From: Isoetes taiwanensis
Taxonomy: Eukaryota > Streptophyta > Lycopodiopsida > Isoetales > Isoetaceae
Length of the DNA stretch: 64,000 nt
Assembly (NCBI GenBank): GCA_021234155.1
Contig: JAJEKV010000052.1
Location: 805,933 to 869,932 of the forward strand
Reading direction: 5' to 3'
The translations under genes were made by a program, and so were the position numbers. Shown piece after piece: positions 37,556-49,236 of this stretch (position 1 is its first letter; every line of letters starts with the position of its first letter). The notes beneath the pieces were generated by a model. It saw nothing but the letters and a program-made list of their open reading frames with translations. It was not told the origin of the DNA and did not search any database.

Positions 37556-38373
37556 TTCATTATTGCTAGATTTACGCCTCTTAAGCTTAGACACGTATAT
37601 TTTTTTCTATAAAGTGAGTATTTTTTATATTTTTTCCTATAAAGTGACTATTTACACAGTGAGAGGCGGATCGATTAACCTTTTTGTTAACAAGAGTTTT
37701 CTCAATTTTGCATGATGGTTTACTTATTGTTAGGGAATTACAGGACCAAACCATACACCCTTTAAAAAAATTGCAATTTACAACATAAAAACTTCTGAGC
37801 TAGGATTTATCCTCACCTTTTTGATCTAGCGGTTGAGATGCACATACACCAAATCCACTTTTGCCTTCCTTGCACATTCGACAAGATTAGGGCTAAGTTT
37901 CTCCTCCCCTTTTGATCCAGCAGTCGAGGATGTAGTGCATACCCCACATGCATACTGTCTACATTACCCCCATGGAGATCAATAGCTCACGGCTTAATAC
38001 CTCGCGACTTTTCACAATGAGACCAAGCTTAGATGCATTTAAATATATAACAATCTAAAATAAGACATGTCTTATTTTTATAGTGAAAAGCGCTTTTATT
38101 TTGGAACATGGGTGGTCAAAACCTCATTGGATTAAAATATTATGTGACTTTTAGAAATAACTAGTGGAAAAAGGGCATAAAGATAAATCCTACGGATCAT
38201 TAACCAAATCTTGAACTGTTCAGGCTAGATGGACTTCCAGTCGGGGAAAATTTTGGGATCTATAATTTTGTATAAGTATAGTAAGATTGGCTATTCCTTG
38301 TAAAACATGCCATAAAAGTGTAGCTGAGGCGGCCCATTTTCTACTTCTTTCTAATGTGGTTACAACCCAATTA
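37556..38373. repeat. Block X, copy A
   Basis: About 820 non-coding bases matching 54,848-55,645, with landmarks ttcattattgctagattt, gttaacaagagttttctcaa, aaataagacatgtcttattt and tggttacaacccaattagc. On the minus strand this block directly follows the truncated 3' end of galactokinase copy A. In the other copy it lies upstream of the gene block. Confidence 0.85.
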
Positions 38374-40860
38374 GCCCCATCCATTGATAAGCCTTGCTCC
38401 ATATGCTCCACTAGATGTGATTTTGAACCAGCTCATCAATTACGGACAACTATTTCACCCAAGGATTCAGCCAGAAATCACAACATAGAATTTTATTAGA
38501 TAGCCATCTTTAAATTAAACGTATGCATGCACTCATATAAATCCTTGCGTTGTGGTATGACTTTCATTCATGAGCTTTCCCAATTTACTGCGGCACTTCA
38601 TCGTCACTCTGACATAGGGTATTGTACAACTTTTTGAGTATAACATGAAAGCGAGAAAATGCACTTGCTCTCACGAACCTTCACAGTGCAGAAATTGACA
38701 AGTTAGACAAATACCTTTGAATCACGGAATATAGATTAATTGTGAGAATTGAGGAGTTGGATGCATGAAGAGACTATTTGACTGATATAACTTGTAATGT
38801 TTAGCCACGAGATGTACTTGCCAAAACAGCACTTTCCTAATACTATATCAAGTTTTCCTTGAACTGTTCTTCAATTTCTTCAAGCCTTAAATGGCTCCTT
38901 GTGTAGAATTCACCTTAAAGCCCATATGATTCTTGAGCCACAACTCTATAGAATGTTGTTGCATCAAAAGCAACTTCTACAGTTTATGTGGCTGCCTCTA
39001 CAACAATTATTGGATCTATGGGAAGCTGGATATGAAACACATTCCTTCAACATCCAGGGCCAGGGGTTGACCTTTGTCCTAAGCGCTGGCCGGCATTCCG
39101 ACTTTACACCCAAGAATCATCACGCAAGAGAGCATCTCAAATTATTAATCTCAATTTGACCGAGGAGCTACAATGCATAAAGATGTACCATTGGAAAAAC
39201 TGGCAACTTATTGAAAGTAAATCAAAACTCACTTACTTGACAATCTACATTCCAACAACCTTTACATTTTTGTAATTTATTTGCGGCCATTGGCAACTTA
39301 TTGACTCTGGTAGATTGTTTGCTATCACAAATGTACCGCACGTTTTGGAAGACAAACATTCTTGACACGATAGGTTAAAATCAATCAGCAATGCTCACGG
39401 TCTTGCCATAATAGAAATTGCACGCACATTCATATAGTTGCCCATGGTTAAGCGGCCTAATCGATGATATTAAAAAGCCATGGGTACTTAAAACCTAATT
39501 TGTGAGTACACGATCCATTCCACCCAGTTAGCGTCCCAACATGCCTCTCCACACTTACAAGCAAACTCGTCTGCCGGAATCAAGATGGTATCGCGATCCG
39601 GATGTGTTCTTACAAAGCCCGGAATTGGTGCAAAGTCACGCAGACCATCCGTTTACGTACATGTGCTCATTGAAACGGACCTTCACTACCTAATGGTAAC
39701 AGTGAAAAGAAAGCAATCCTCTGAGAGAGATACATCCAGGCGGCCTTGAAAAATCACCGGTACCTTGGGAAGACAAATCTGTAGAGAGCTAAAATAGCAA
39801 CAATTGATGCACACACCAATGCGGAAACTGGAAAGCCCCTCCCATGGCAAATTGACATTCATACAAAAGGAAAAAGCGGCACCTTAGAAAAATTTAAACC
39901 AAAGCGCCACCATAATAGCAACAAATCTTGCTTGAGTGGAGGATCAGCAATTTAAATAAATAAATTTAACATGGATGGTTCATAGAGCGGCTTACTTAGA
40001 CACGTTGGAAATATGTGAAGAAAGTGGAGCCCGATTGATGTTAAAAAGGGATTACAATAGAGATAAAGCATGTTCGAGAAAGGGATGTGCATCATACCCA
40101 CAAAGAACATAATTAGCTCATATATGATTATTCACGATCTACTTCCTGCCAAGAGTTTGAAGAAATAATCAGACTACAAATATCTGCATTAATCTTCTGA
40201 GAGAACTTGAAGGTAAGAGCAATCTTGATTAGTCAATGACTTGTTTGGTGGTAGATGGACAATGCAATAAAACATATCATAGAGGCTCGATTACTGATCA
40301 CGGATCTACATTAAATTTGTGGAAATTGGAGGAAGGCATGGGGTATTTACATTTGCTATATGCGAGCAGGTTTGTCCTCACTATGATCACGTTTTCCTAT
40401 GGCAACTGTGTATCTTGACGAATTGCCATTGGCAGCGTCTATCATAGTCTATGTGCTCCCCAATCGGGTTTACTCTCCACATGAGAACACCTAGCAGCAA
40501 GCTGATATCTCTTAAAAATACTCAAAAATACTCCTATGAGCCATTTAAGCATAAAAGCGCGCATGAATTACGGATCTCATTCGCAGAAAGATCACGAGAA
40601 GGAAGTATTCTGAGCAATTCTAAAGCGTCCAAATAAGATAATAAGCAGAGGAAAACTCACGGTGCTCGAGCATAGAACTGGTTCTTTTCCATAAAATTTG
40701 AATGAAATGGATCTAGAGGGTATAAGGAAGGGATAAACATGTACTCAGCTTCGCGGAACCACGGCCAGGCTGGCGGAAGGGAGAGTGAGGGCAGTCGCGG
40801 CCATAGTAAGTCCGTGGGGATGGCGTTTGTGTGTGATGTGGGGGCTGGATGTGGAGCCAT
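38374..40860 (-). pseudogene. GALK1: Galactokinase gene copy A (5' exons present, 3' end replaced)
   Basis: Galactokinase (GHMP kinase family) phosphorylates galactose in the cytosol with ATP. Minus-strand exons can be followed. Exon 1 (40,860-40,661) starts at ATG and ends NQFYARAP at a GTGAGT donor. The next (about 40,478 down to 40,290) reads RVNPIGEHIDY and, shifted, a DHSEDKPAR...NVN-like stretch. Then come NHI-ANYVLCGYDAHPF (40,145-40,062) and the GLSS phosphate-binding loop (about 39,845-39,786, damaged here). After these come the GTQSGGMDQ region (about 39,575-39,511), the substrate and NYxNxVVECR region (39,421-39,234), SDVEG and AKHYKLYQ exons (39,135-38,783), the LMNESH exon (38,678-38,529) and a last exon (38,449-38,374). 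The gene breaks off inside the C-terminal GARLTGAGWGG motif, where block X begins. Frameshifts are frequent, many at CAG/CTG sites. Confidence 0.75.
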
Positions 40861-40891
40861 TTCTGAGAGCGGCTGACCCGGAGTTTTACTT

Positions 40892-40990
40892 GATCATCGG
40901 CCTTATGCTAGGTATATGCCAACGTATCTTTGAATATGCCCACATACCCACATAAGCGAGGTTTGCCCCCAGGGGCAACCAAAAAGTCTT
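40892..40990 (-). repeat. Palindromic dispersed repeat, copy 2 (inverted)
   Basis: The minus-strand reading repeats the series at 16,606-16,690: a gttgcccctgggggcaaac near-palindrome, cttatgtgggtatgtgggca, and ggcatatacctagcata. It lies 30-130 bases upstream of the galactokinase start codon, so it may also be promoter sequence. Confidence 0.7.
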
Positions 40991-43900
40991 GATATTGAAT
41001 GGCCTCATCTCATTTAAAGCATCCTTCTGGGGCAGCGAATAGCAAAAGTGCTGAAATGCTACATTTTTTTTTTTTTTTTTTTCGGTTCTCTAATGCGGCC
41101 ATGGCCGTCTACATCTATTTTGTTACACCATGGCGGCATAGCCATAGCCCGATTCGACAATGCTTTCTTGCCAAAGCTTGGTCATGCACTTTTCCAGCGG
41201 CTTTTGGTCAGCTCATTTGATTTCTCACATTGTGCTTTTTATTTACTGTAAGCCGTTGGCTATCTACTTGATTGTAGATTGAAAGAACTGTGAAGATACT
41301 TATCTGATTTATATTGATTCGGCAAGAAATTTCGGTTACTCCTGATTTATATTAGATTCGGCGAAGGTATTGATTCTTCCATCAGAGTGTTGTTTAATCC
41401 GGGCATACAACATGAGAGGTTTTACCCATTGACCTCAAATGCTGTTTCTCTTTGATGGCGAGAGTTTCTAGGCCTATTGACATGAGCAAAAAGATCAAAG
41501 TCGCGGTCGAAGAAGCATGGGCTAACGAGAAGCATAGCGAAAAGCAATAGCATTAGGCTTGTTTTACCTCTGAATCTATAAGGAAATCACACACTATTGG
41601 GAAGGAGTTTTCGGCCGGCTAATATACTTGAAGGAAACATCAAACATGAAACATTTTCACAATAAAACAACAAAGATGTGAACTTCACAGGCGGTCGCGA
41701 GAGCCAATTCGAAAATCTCAAAATTACATTATCGAAATTAGAGTAAGTATCCCTTTTATATTCATCAAGATATTTGCGAGATGTTTTTATCCATAAAATT
41801 CACAGGATGTTGCGATTGGCAAAGCTTGACGGATTACCGGGCGAGGACTTGTTCTAATCCATCAAAATTACGGATGTTGCCTTTGAAAAAATGATTACCA
41901 TACCACTATTCTTAGCAAAACATGGCAAAGAGGCAGGATGTTTTGTTTGGATTGGTGTATAGGAAAACATATCAAAACTTGTAGCCAAAGGAAGTCTAAA
42001 TTAAATGAGAGAAAAATAAGCTAGGAACAAAAAAGAAATTACAAACTAAATTAAATATGTTGTGATATATTGAAAAAGTATTTGAAATATAGACTCCTGC
42101 AATCATCCCAGATTACACTTCTTTTTAGTCCATTACGAGAAGCACTAGAGAGAGAATGTCAATTGTTTAAATTGCTCATAACTATAGAGGTCAGTTCATA
42201 CTTGTCTTGCCGAAGTATAGTTAGAAAAGCTATATAGAGAGCTTTTCAGGTTGGCATATGTTTGATCGGATCCACACATCATGAGTAAATTACGCTTTTT
42301 GTACTTTTCAATTTGAATACCTTTTTGCAAAGTGCAGATTTGATGGTAATATGTATATGTTTCTTGTGTTGATGATTCTCCTATATAGTGGTCTTCAAAT
42401 GTTGTGATATGAGGGCTGATGTACATATTATATTGTAGTGTAAGAGCTAAAAGCTGTCCCAATCATAGTGTGTTGCTATGCTACATGCATGGCTAATGAG
42501 CAAGCACCTATACTTGTAGCAACCAAACATTTGTATGGTGCGTGTCCCTCATTTCTTGCGAGTACATGATGGTCGAAGCACAAAGTTGAAGATATTATTT
42601 ATGCTCAATAATAATAGCTTCGTCTCATATGCATTCAAAATGCTAATGTAAATATTATCATTTGGTCCCAAACCAATGGTTTGCATGCTTTGAAACATTG
42701 CGCAGCTAATGCAACATTTTCAAATTGGGCATATCCTACAATAATTGCACCCATGAAATTACATCTCTAGTTAATTTGTTTGCTTCCAACATTTTACCAC
42801 ATTTTGGTATACATATCAAGTAGGGCACACGTAGGGGTGCACGTCCATGGCAAATGATGCCTAATTTGACAATGCTAAATGGATGTAAAAATAAATCTCT
42901 TTACACATTATCACATGCTATGGGAGCTGATTGTACATGCCAGTTCCAGTGGCTACAACAAGGTCAACACATAAAATTAATTTTGCAAAAAGCATTGTAC
43001 TTTGTCCTCAACTACATTAGGGATTTTATAGCCAATGACGTCTTTCATAGTCATAATGTGTTTTGTTCAGTTTGGGGAGGGGTTGGATGTCAAGTATCTT
43101 ATGATTATTGACGCGAGACTCCAATAAATATTAGTATATTTGTTCGTTTGCTTAAGAAGACTAATAAAATTTATATAACAAATTGTTCAAGGGGTTCAAA
43201 CAATAGTTTATTTATTAGACAGTAGCTACGATTGTGCCAACTTTTTGTTTAATCATTGCAGAAGTTGAAATTGTGTGTGTTTGTACAAGTTGAAATGGCA
43301 TTAATTAAAACATCATTATCTACGTTCCACATTTTGACTTGAGTGCATAATATCAGCAGTTGCGATCCAACATCTTTGCATGAGTATCTACGCCTCGGAT
43401 GTTTATATGCCCAAAAAAAAAGGGGGGGGATGCCACATGGCTGCAGAAAATGCATATCTAGATAAATACTAGAAATTTCATGAGCAAAGGTTTTCAAAAA
43501 AGAGATGGAAAGCTGAGCATCGCTTGCATGAAACAGGGCATCTGAGTTGTTCCGGTATCAAATTTTGTTCTGCTTCGGAAAAACTCATCCACTCAAATGG
43601 AAAACAATGTTGGCTTTGCTACAAATGTAGTCATTGCGTTAAGAATAATATGATAGAAAATAGGACACAATTATGGAATAAGTTAGATATAAGTTCGATA
43701 CAAACATGGCATTAATAAGATCTCTAGATAGGGTGGCCATTTCGAATATATGGTGTATCGGATAAGATAGTTGTGGTGGTGGATCTCGGGGAGGTGGTCA
43801 GATACTTTTTGTAGCATTTCTTTTCAATCTCGCCAGCTGGCCATATCGCATTCACCGGTAGTCTTGAGTGCATACGGCAAGGCTACATAATACCAATTGA

Positions 43901-44114
43901 TTAATACTAGATCTTTTGGTTTGCTAGTTCTGGCTCTAGTTCTAGTTCATTTGCGGTTCGGGCCTCTTGCACCAACATCTGCGCCCGGTTCATGGGTATG
44001 CATTGAGCTCCCCGATTCCGCCCTTGCTATTCTGTTTTAGCTCCATGTCACGATTCATCTCTCGATTCGTTGCTCCGATTCTGTTTTAGTTGATCCTGCT
44101 CTTGCTTATTAAAT
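40991..44114. other. AT-rich stretch, no gene confirmed
   Basis: A 19-base T run lies at 41,064-41,082. Small duplicated ctgatttatatt-gattcggc units lie at about 41,308-41,360. The part from about 43,740 may be degraded 5' sequence of the retrotransposon that follows. Confidence 0.4.
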
Positions 44115-44915
44115 ATGGAAGGCAAGATCCAAGTTCAGTATTTGCAACCATCGGCTAGCTCTGCACCAGTGAAGTCTGCGCCAATGCTCCCAGATAAATA
44201 TGGCGATCTCTCTGATGTTTTTGACAAAGTCAAGGCCAGCAAGCTTCTAGAGCATCATCCATTGTTCTATTCATTTGCATTTCGAGACAATCATACATAT
44301 AGTCCCATATATGAATTCTATCTCCCAAAAGAGAATCCAGCTCACGGCTTCATTGACATTCTCGGTCCTATTTGGAGTGCCTATCTTCTTCGTCAAAAAG
44401 AAGGATGATTCTCTGCGCTTTGTTGTTGATTATCGTGGTCTCAATAAAATCACAATGCCAAATTGGTATCCGCTTCCTCTGATCTCAAAGTTATTTAGAG
44501 TGACTCCAAGGTGCACGCTATTTTTCGAAGATTGATATTCGGGGTACCTACAATCTTATTCAGATCCAAAAGGTGATGAGTGGAAGACATCATTTCGTAC
44601 TCGGTATGACCATTTTAAATACATAGTTATGCTGCTTGGGCTTACCAATGCTCTCTTGTGTTCCAACATACGGCTACTGATGTCTTCTGGGAGTTCTTAG
44701 ATATTTTTGTTATCATCAATTTGGATGATATTCTTAGTTATTCTAAGACTCTCAAAGAACATGAGAGGCATGTTTGACAGGTCCTTCAGAAGCTTCGTGA
44801 GCATGAGTTATATGCCAAACTTAAGAAGAGTCTATTCTTGGAGTTTCTTGGCTATCGTATCACTCTATATGGAGTCTCTATGGATCTCGAAAAAGTCAGC
44901 ACTGTTCTGGAGTGG
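44115..44915 (+). pseudogene. Reverse transcriptase region, frameshifted
   Basis: Starts with LPDKYGDLSDVFDKVKASKL, the linker typical just before Ty3/gypsy RT. It continues in the next frame with PIFFVKKKD and [13 protein letters not shown] (fingers motifs). After another shift come [10 protein letters not shown] and LGLTNA, corresponding to the usual MPFGLTNAP. INLDDILSYSK carries the position of the YxDD catalytic box, with the conserved Tyr changed to Asn. EFLGYRI and VSTVLEWQ close the domain. Enzymatically dead as read, through frameshifts and the altered catalytic box. Confidence 0.8.
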
Positions 44916-45300
44916 CAAATATTCACTCGTGGAAGTTTCAGACTGCTGAAATCAACTATCCAATTTATGATAAGGAGCTGTTGGCGACAGTTGATTCTTT
45001 CGAGGAGTGGAGGCGTTTCCGGGAGGGATCTCTTTATAAGGTGACAGTCTATACAGATCATTGAAATCTGGAATATTTTCAGACTGCTCAAATGCTCAAC
45101 CATTGTCAGGCCCAGTGGCATACTCAAGTATTATCCCGTATTGATTTTATGATCAAGCACCATCCTGGGCCCCTCCAAGGGAAGCCTGATGCCTTTTCTC
45201 GACGTTCCTACCTTGAGCACAACCCAGGTGATCCTGCATTTATCAGCATTACAGGTTATTCTAGGACCTGATCGGTTCTAGCTTATGGCCCTCACTTTGT
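44916..45300 (+). pseudogene. RNase H region, partially deleted
   Basis: The remaining part includes, in shifted frames, the YPIYDKELLA-type segment, SFEEWRRF, VTVYTDH and PGPLQGKPDAFSR-like sequence. The N-terminal part with the first catalytic acidic residue is missing, because the sequence jumps from the RT connection at about 44,917. Confidence 0.65.
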
Positions 45301-45473
45301 TCGAGAGGCCTCATGATACAACCTTGTTGGAGTCTGTTCGGGTACCTCTACCCTCCAATCCATTAGCCCAAGATGTATTCTCATACCTTGGCTCTGCATC
45401 ATCGTCTCAACAAATACGATTATACTGTTTTGAGGTTTGAAATAGACTCTTATTCCACGATGGGCTTCTGTAT

Positions 45474-46064
45474 ATGCCAGATGGTGCTTCTAGACTTTGG
45501 GTTCTCCAGGCTTTCCATGATTCACCTATGGCCAGACACTTTGGGATAGCCAACACTCATGAACTTATTAGTCGAGAATATTGGTGGTCTAGGCTTCGTC
45601 GCTCTGTCGAAGCTTTTGTTCGATCTTGTGACACCTGCTGTCGAGCGCAGGTTCCGAGACATCTTCCTCATGGCCTTCTTCAGTCATTGCCGGTTCCAGA
45701 TGGACCTTGGAAGAGTATTTTTGTAGACTTTATTCCGGAGCTGCCACTCTCTCAGAGTTATGATACCATCATGATTGTAGTTGATCGTTTCTCTAAGATG
45801 GCTCATTTCATTCCCTGCAATGTCACTATCACCAATGAGAGAACAACTGATCTTCTTCTTCGTGTAGTAGTCAGACTTCATGGATTGCCAGATACTATCA
45901 TCATTGATCGTGGACCTCAGTTCGTCGCAGGTTTTTGGAAGCGGTTTTTAGAGTTATTGTATATCGACTCCTCACTGACATCCGGTCATCATCCAGAAAG
46001 TAATGGGCAAGCAGAGTGCATTAATCAGACTCTGGCTGGAGCAATATTTAAAGTGATTTATTAG
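45474..46064 (+). pseudogene. Integrase, 196-codon open segment with intact HHCC and DDE
   Basis: This is one of the longest meaningful ORFs in the window. Zinc-binding residues are H22, H29, C52 and C55 (H-x6-H, C-x2-C). The catalytic triad is D85 (FVDFIPELP), D145 (IIDRGPQF) and E181 (GHHPESNGQAE), with the D-35-E spacing normal for retroelement integrases. The start codon is only the first Met of the segment, since the protein would be part of a pol polyprotein. The frame ends at a stop soon after the triad, and the remaining integrase C-terminus continues in other frames from 46,065 on. Confidence 0.85.
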
Positions 46065-46454
46065 TTATCAGCAGGATGATTGGGTCAATTACATTCCATT
46101 AGCTGAGTTTGCCTATAATAACTTAATACATGCTTCTATTGGCCAGACTCCGTCCTTTCTGAACTCTAGTCAGCATCCTTGTTGTTCCCTTAGTATCGCT
46201 GATGGTGACTCTGTCAATTCTAGTGCCGAGTCTTGACTTGAGAAACTCCAAGCTCTTCAATCAGATCTTCAGCATCATCTTCACCAAGCATAGGAACGCT
46301 ATCGGTTTTATGCCAATTTGCATCGGAAGTTCCTAAATTTCATATTGGTGACCTTGTCTGGCTTCTTCATAGGAACATCCCTACCTCACGTCCCTGCAAG
46401 AAGCTTAACTATCGTCGCCTTGGTCCTCACTGGATCACGGCTTAGACCAGCGAT

Positions 46455-46829
46455 GTGGCATTCTGGCTCGAGCTCCCTCCAACTGTTCGGCTCCATCCAG
46501 TATTTCATGTTTCTCTATTGGAGCCTTACACACTTAATACTTTCTCGGATCGCATTCCTTCGCCACCACTGCTAGTGGAAATTGCTGATCAAGAGAAGTT
46601 CGATGTTCGAGAGAGTCTGGACTCCAAGTTTCTTCGTCGGCGATTGTATTACTTTGTCGATTGGGAAGGTTACTCACCAAGCGATAGAACCTGGGAGTTT
46701 GTTAAGAATCTGACTAATGCTCCTGATAGAATTGTGGAATTTTACCGATGTTACCCAGATAAGCCAAGTTCGAGTACTCCGGTCCTAGCTCCTAGGTCTC
46801 GTTGCCGTCGTAGAAGGGGGATGGTGTGA
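46455..46829 (+). pseudogene. Integrase C-terminus with chromodomain
   Basis: A 124-codon segment. Residues 6-20 (ELPPTVRLHPVFHVS) are the GPY/F-type tail of the integrase. Residues 48-101 form a chromodomain with YFVDWEGY (66-73), a Trp pair partner at 79-80 (TW), then NAPDRIVEFYRCYP. All aromatic-cage positions of a canonical chromodomain appear occupied. The C-terminus is Arg-rich. The open frame runs to a TGA that overlaps the start of the 3' LTR. Confidence 0.85.
46811..46821 (+). promoter_or_regulatory. Candidate polypurine tract
   Basis: The purine run tagaaggggga lies just before the TGTGACGACC that probably opens the 3' LTR. Confidence 0.55.
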
Positions 46830-46894
46830 CGACCATACGGATATTCGTATCATACGAACATTATACTCGTATGTACAAAAGATGGTCGTCACAC
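46824..46894. repeat. 13-base inverted repeat at the LTR start
   Basis: The arms gtgtgacgaccat (46,824-46,836) and atggtcgtcacac (46,882-46,894) are perfect complements. The loop contains smaller cgtat/atacg inverted repeats, so a 71-base hairpin could form at the 5' edge of the LTR. Confidence 0.8.
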
Positions 46895-47329
46895 AGATGC
46901 AAAAGGGTAGTTGCACAAGACAATGTTTAAACTTGCAACCTTTTAGTTGCAAGTCACACACCGTTGCCAAGTGCGCTACCAATACTTATTGAAGATATTC
47001 CCTCACGTCTTCCTCATATGCGGGGCTATTTCCAGGAGGTTCTAGAATATTCTAGAACCTACGTGCATGCGCAACACTTGGCGTGATCTCATCCATTGGA
47101 GTGGCGCGATCCTGACTGTTGGCCTAGATATATAAGAAGGCACTTCCTTCTTGTCGAACCATTCTGGTTCAATGCTAGTCTTGAGACTTCTAGACATCTG
47201 TCTCGTGTTCCTGCTTGCCTTCGACCATTGTACTCCTGATTCTTGTTCATATATTAGATTCTTTACCGATCTTGGCGTATTCCTCCATATTTCTTGTGCA
47301 TTTTCCACGTATTTTCCTTGTTTTCACAT
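46825..47329 (+). mobile_element. Probable 3' LTR of the chromovirus
   Basis: Begins TGTGACGACC after the polypurine tract, has a TATA box (tatataa, about 47,129-47,135) roughly 300 bases in, and may end with CA at about 47,329, just before the CACTA-like MITE. The end is not verified because no second LTR is present. Confidence 0.5.
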
Positions 47330-47334
47330 AGGTT

Positions 47335-47481
47335 CATTACAAAAAATTGACGTCCATGCGACATCAAAGTATGGCACTTTTAGCGTCAACCTCATGACAT
47401 TTAGTAGGCCTTTGAGACCACACATAGTGTCACTTTGTTTGACGCTATATCTGATGGAAAACACCCTATTATGTTGTAGTG
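47335..47481. mobile_element. CACTA-like MITE, 147 bases
   Basis: The right end, read on the minus strand, starts CACTACAACATAATAGGG. The left end starts CATTACAAAAAATTGACG. Both ends carry subterminal GACGC/GCGTC motifs, as in CACTA (EnSpm) ends. The element lies at the edge of the LTR. No 3-base target duplication could be confirmed. Confidence 0.6.
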
Positions 47482-47912
47482 AAAGCCTCAATTTTCGTCC
47501 ATCCCTTCTCAAGATAGGTCATTCGCAATCACCGACAACCTGGAAGTTTTATAATCCCGCAAAATCCAAAAGTAATTATGGATATTCTTGTACTCTCATA
47601 GTACTGTATACCCCTTGCACCTCTACGGTTCTACTTGATTTTCTCTGCAAAACAATTGTATCTCCACGTTACAGATCAACTTTTGTGAGCCTATTGAGTT
47701 GCAATCACAATTATCACTCTTCAAAAGTTTACATCATCATGCACTCTTGTTCAAGCCTATTGCACTGCAGTATAATTGCTAATCTACCAAGAGGCATTTA
47801 CATCACAACGCGTAAAATTCCAATCCTTTTTCGCATAAAGGAAATTCACTTACAAACCATGAAGCAATTTGACATTTCGCATCCAAATTCTACATCCATT
47901 TATCTAGCAGAG

Positions 47913-48519
47913 TTATTCAGCATCCTTGGTGCTAAGTAATCTACAAATAAAATCGATTATCAATATAGGTAACCTCCATGACCAAACTACCTCTTGGATC
48001 TCTGCAAGCTTAAGGAAAAATAGTTTTGGTAGGTCGTCATTCAGGCTAAGAAGTTGTATGACAATTGGCATAGGCTCAAATATTCGAAATAAACTGTCAA
48101 GAGTTAGTATACAAATGTGGTAAGTAGATGGATAAAATAAGTTATAACAAAGCAAAGCTCAATTCAGTCTTTTCAGGGGCTTGGGTTGTGTCACCCATTT
48201 AAGTGAAATTCAAACTCTATTTAGTAATGTCCCAACCTTAATTCTGATGGTTTTTTAGCATTGGAAGAATTTGGAGTTACAAACTTAGATTTTAACTCTT
48301 CGACACAAAAATAACCGCTTGCATCACACCAAGACGGTAAACTGTCCTTAGACAAAGTTTCATGAAACTTAACAACTTATTCAAGAAGAAATAACGTAAA
48401 CAACTAAGACATTCTTCTTTGCGCTTGTACCTTTGGTACATCCAGCAACCCTCCAAGCGATCCCATAACTCAGCTAAGTCCACCTCCACTTTTCTTAAAG
48501 GGTAACCATGGGTCACTTT
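47913..48519 (-). CDS. Candidate host gene, last two exons (unknown function)
   Basis: Minus-strand exons 48,519-48,431 (89 bases) and 48,093-47,913 join with a GT..AG intron (acceptor CTTGACAG) and keep frame. Exon 1 encodes VTHGYPLRKVEVDLAELW and ends WMYQ plus two bases. Exon 2 completes a Ser codon and reads LFRIFEPMPIVIQLLSLN, then LFFLKLAEIQE, VVWSWR and LLSTKDAE before TAA. Frame preservation, the plausible acceptor (TTGATTGTAG) before exon 1 and protein-like composition support a real gene. No family was recognised. The 5' part should lie at higher coordinates. The long plus-strand frame opposite it is judged spurious. Confidence 0.45.
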
Positions 48520-49236
48520 CTACAATCAAGAAACACACAAGTTAGACGTAAGTCTAAGTGAGTACATATGCCTGGATCCAAATAAGAGACATTACACTTC
48601 GTGAAATGTAAAATAAAATTTGCAATATCTGTTATTACATCATAAATCTACAATGTGGGATGATCAATCATCGCTTCTCATGCAGTGCCCATACAAAGTG
48701 CGGGAGCCTTCCGCTTAGTCCTTTGAGGCTCCACTAAAAGGCGAAAATCAATGACGCAATTCACACTTTCATCCTGGGGCGTCTTCCAAGAGTGCTTCAG
48801 ATGATGTCAATTATTACATAAGATCAATATTTTTACATGCAATGACATCCTTCTGTGCTTTATAAGCATGCAAAACATCTAGCATCATTTAACCATGAAG
48901 CAACCCAATATTCAACCTTTCATAAATATGAAGCAACAAGAACATGCAATCCTTAAAGAAACATGCATAACTATGAGAGAGAATAACCCAATGGTCTAGC
49001 TTGAAGCCAACTTATATATAAAGTATGGGTAACTTGTAACTTGGGTCAAAGGAAAGTAAACACTATGTTGGCACATATGAGGAAAACTAGAAATTGAACT
49101 CGAGTCTTAACTATGCAGGACCAAGGCCCCAATTAATAAGCTAACATACCACTTACTATTTGAAAGGAAAGCTAAATATTATTTCCTGCCTTGTCTGCGA
49201 CCAACGCACAACAACATGATGAATTTGTTACTGTAG
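48520..49236. other. No confirmed gene
   Basis: A minus-strand open stretch near 48,670-48,765 (VNCVIDFRLLVEPQRTKRKA followed by a stop) looks protein-like but could not be joined to other exons. Confidence 0.3.

Larger units (their letters stand above)
44115..46829 (+). mobile_element. Ty3/gypsy chromovirus, 5'-truncated, internally deleted
   Basis: The domain order RT, RNase H, integrase, chromodomain is clear and better preserved than in the 23-28 kb element. No gag, protease or 5' LTR was found, so the copy is 5'-truncated. Within pol there are frameshifts near 44,400, 44,535-44,570 and 44,650, a deletion at about 44,917 joining the end of RT to RNase H, and a frameshift at about 46,055. 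A polypurine tract and a probable 3' LTR follow. The chromodomain and integrase style resemble chromovirus lineages shared with fungi and early-diverging land plants (inference). Confidence 0.9.

Noticed and set aside
16606..40990. Single 24-kb transposon bounded by the inverted palindromic motif
   Set aside because: A third partial copy at 51.5 kb and the promoter position of the 40.9 kb copy make separate small insertions more likely, and no target duplication or transposase matches such an element.
46824..46894. 71-base hairpin as an independent MITE
   Set aside because: It sits exactly after the polypurine tract and starts with TGTGACG, so it is better explained as the start of the 3' LTR.
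47151..47939. 262-codon plus-strand ORF, the longest open frame in the window
   Set aside because: It runs through the LTR, across the CACTA-like MITE and antisense to the spliced host exons. Its composition (Ser, Leu, Ile, Cys, His rich) is that of a chance frame.
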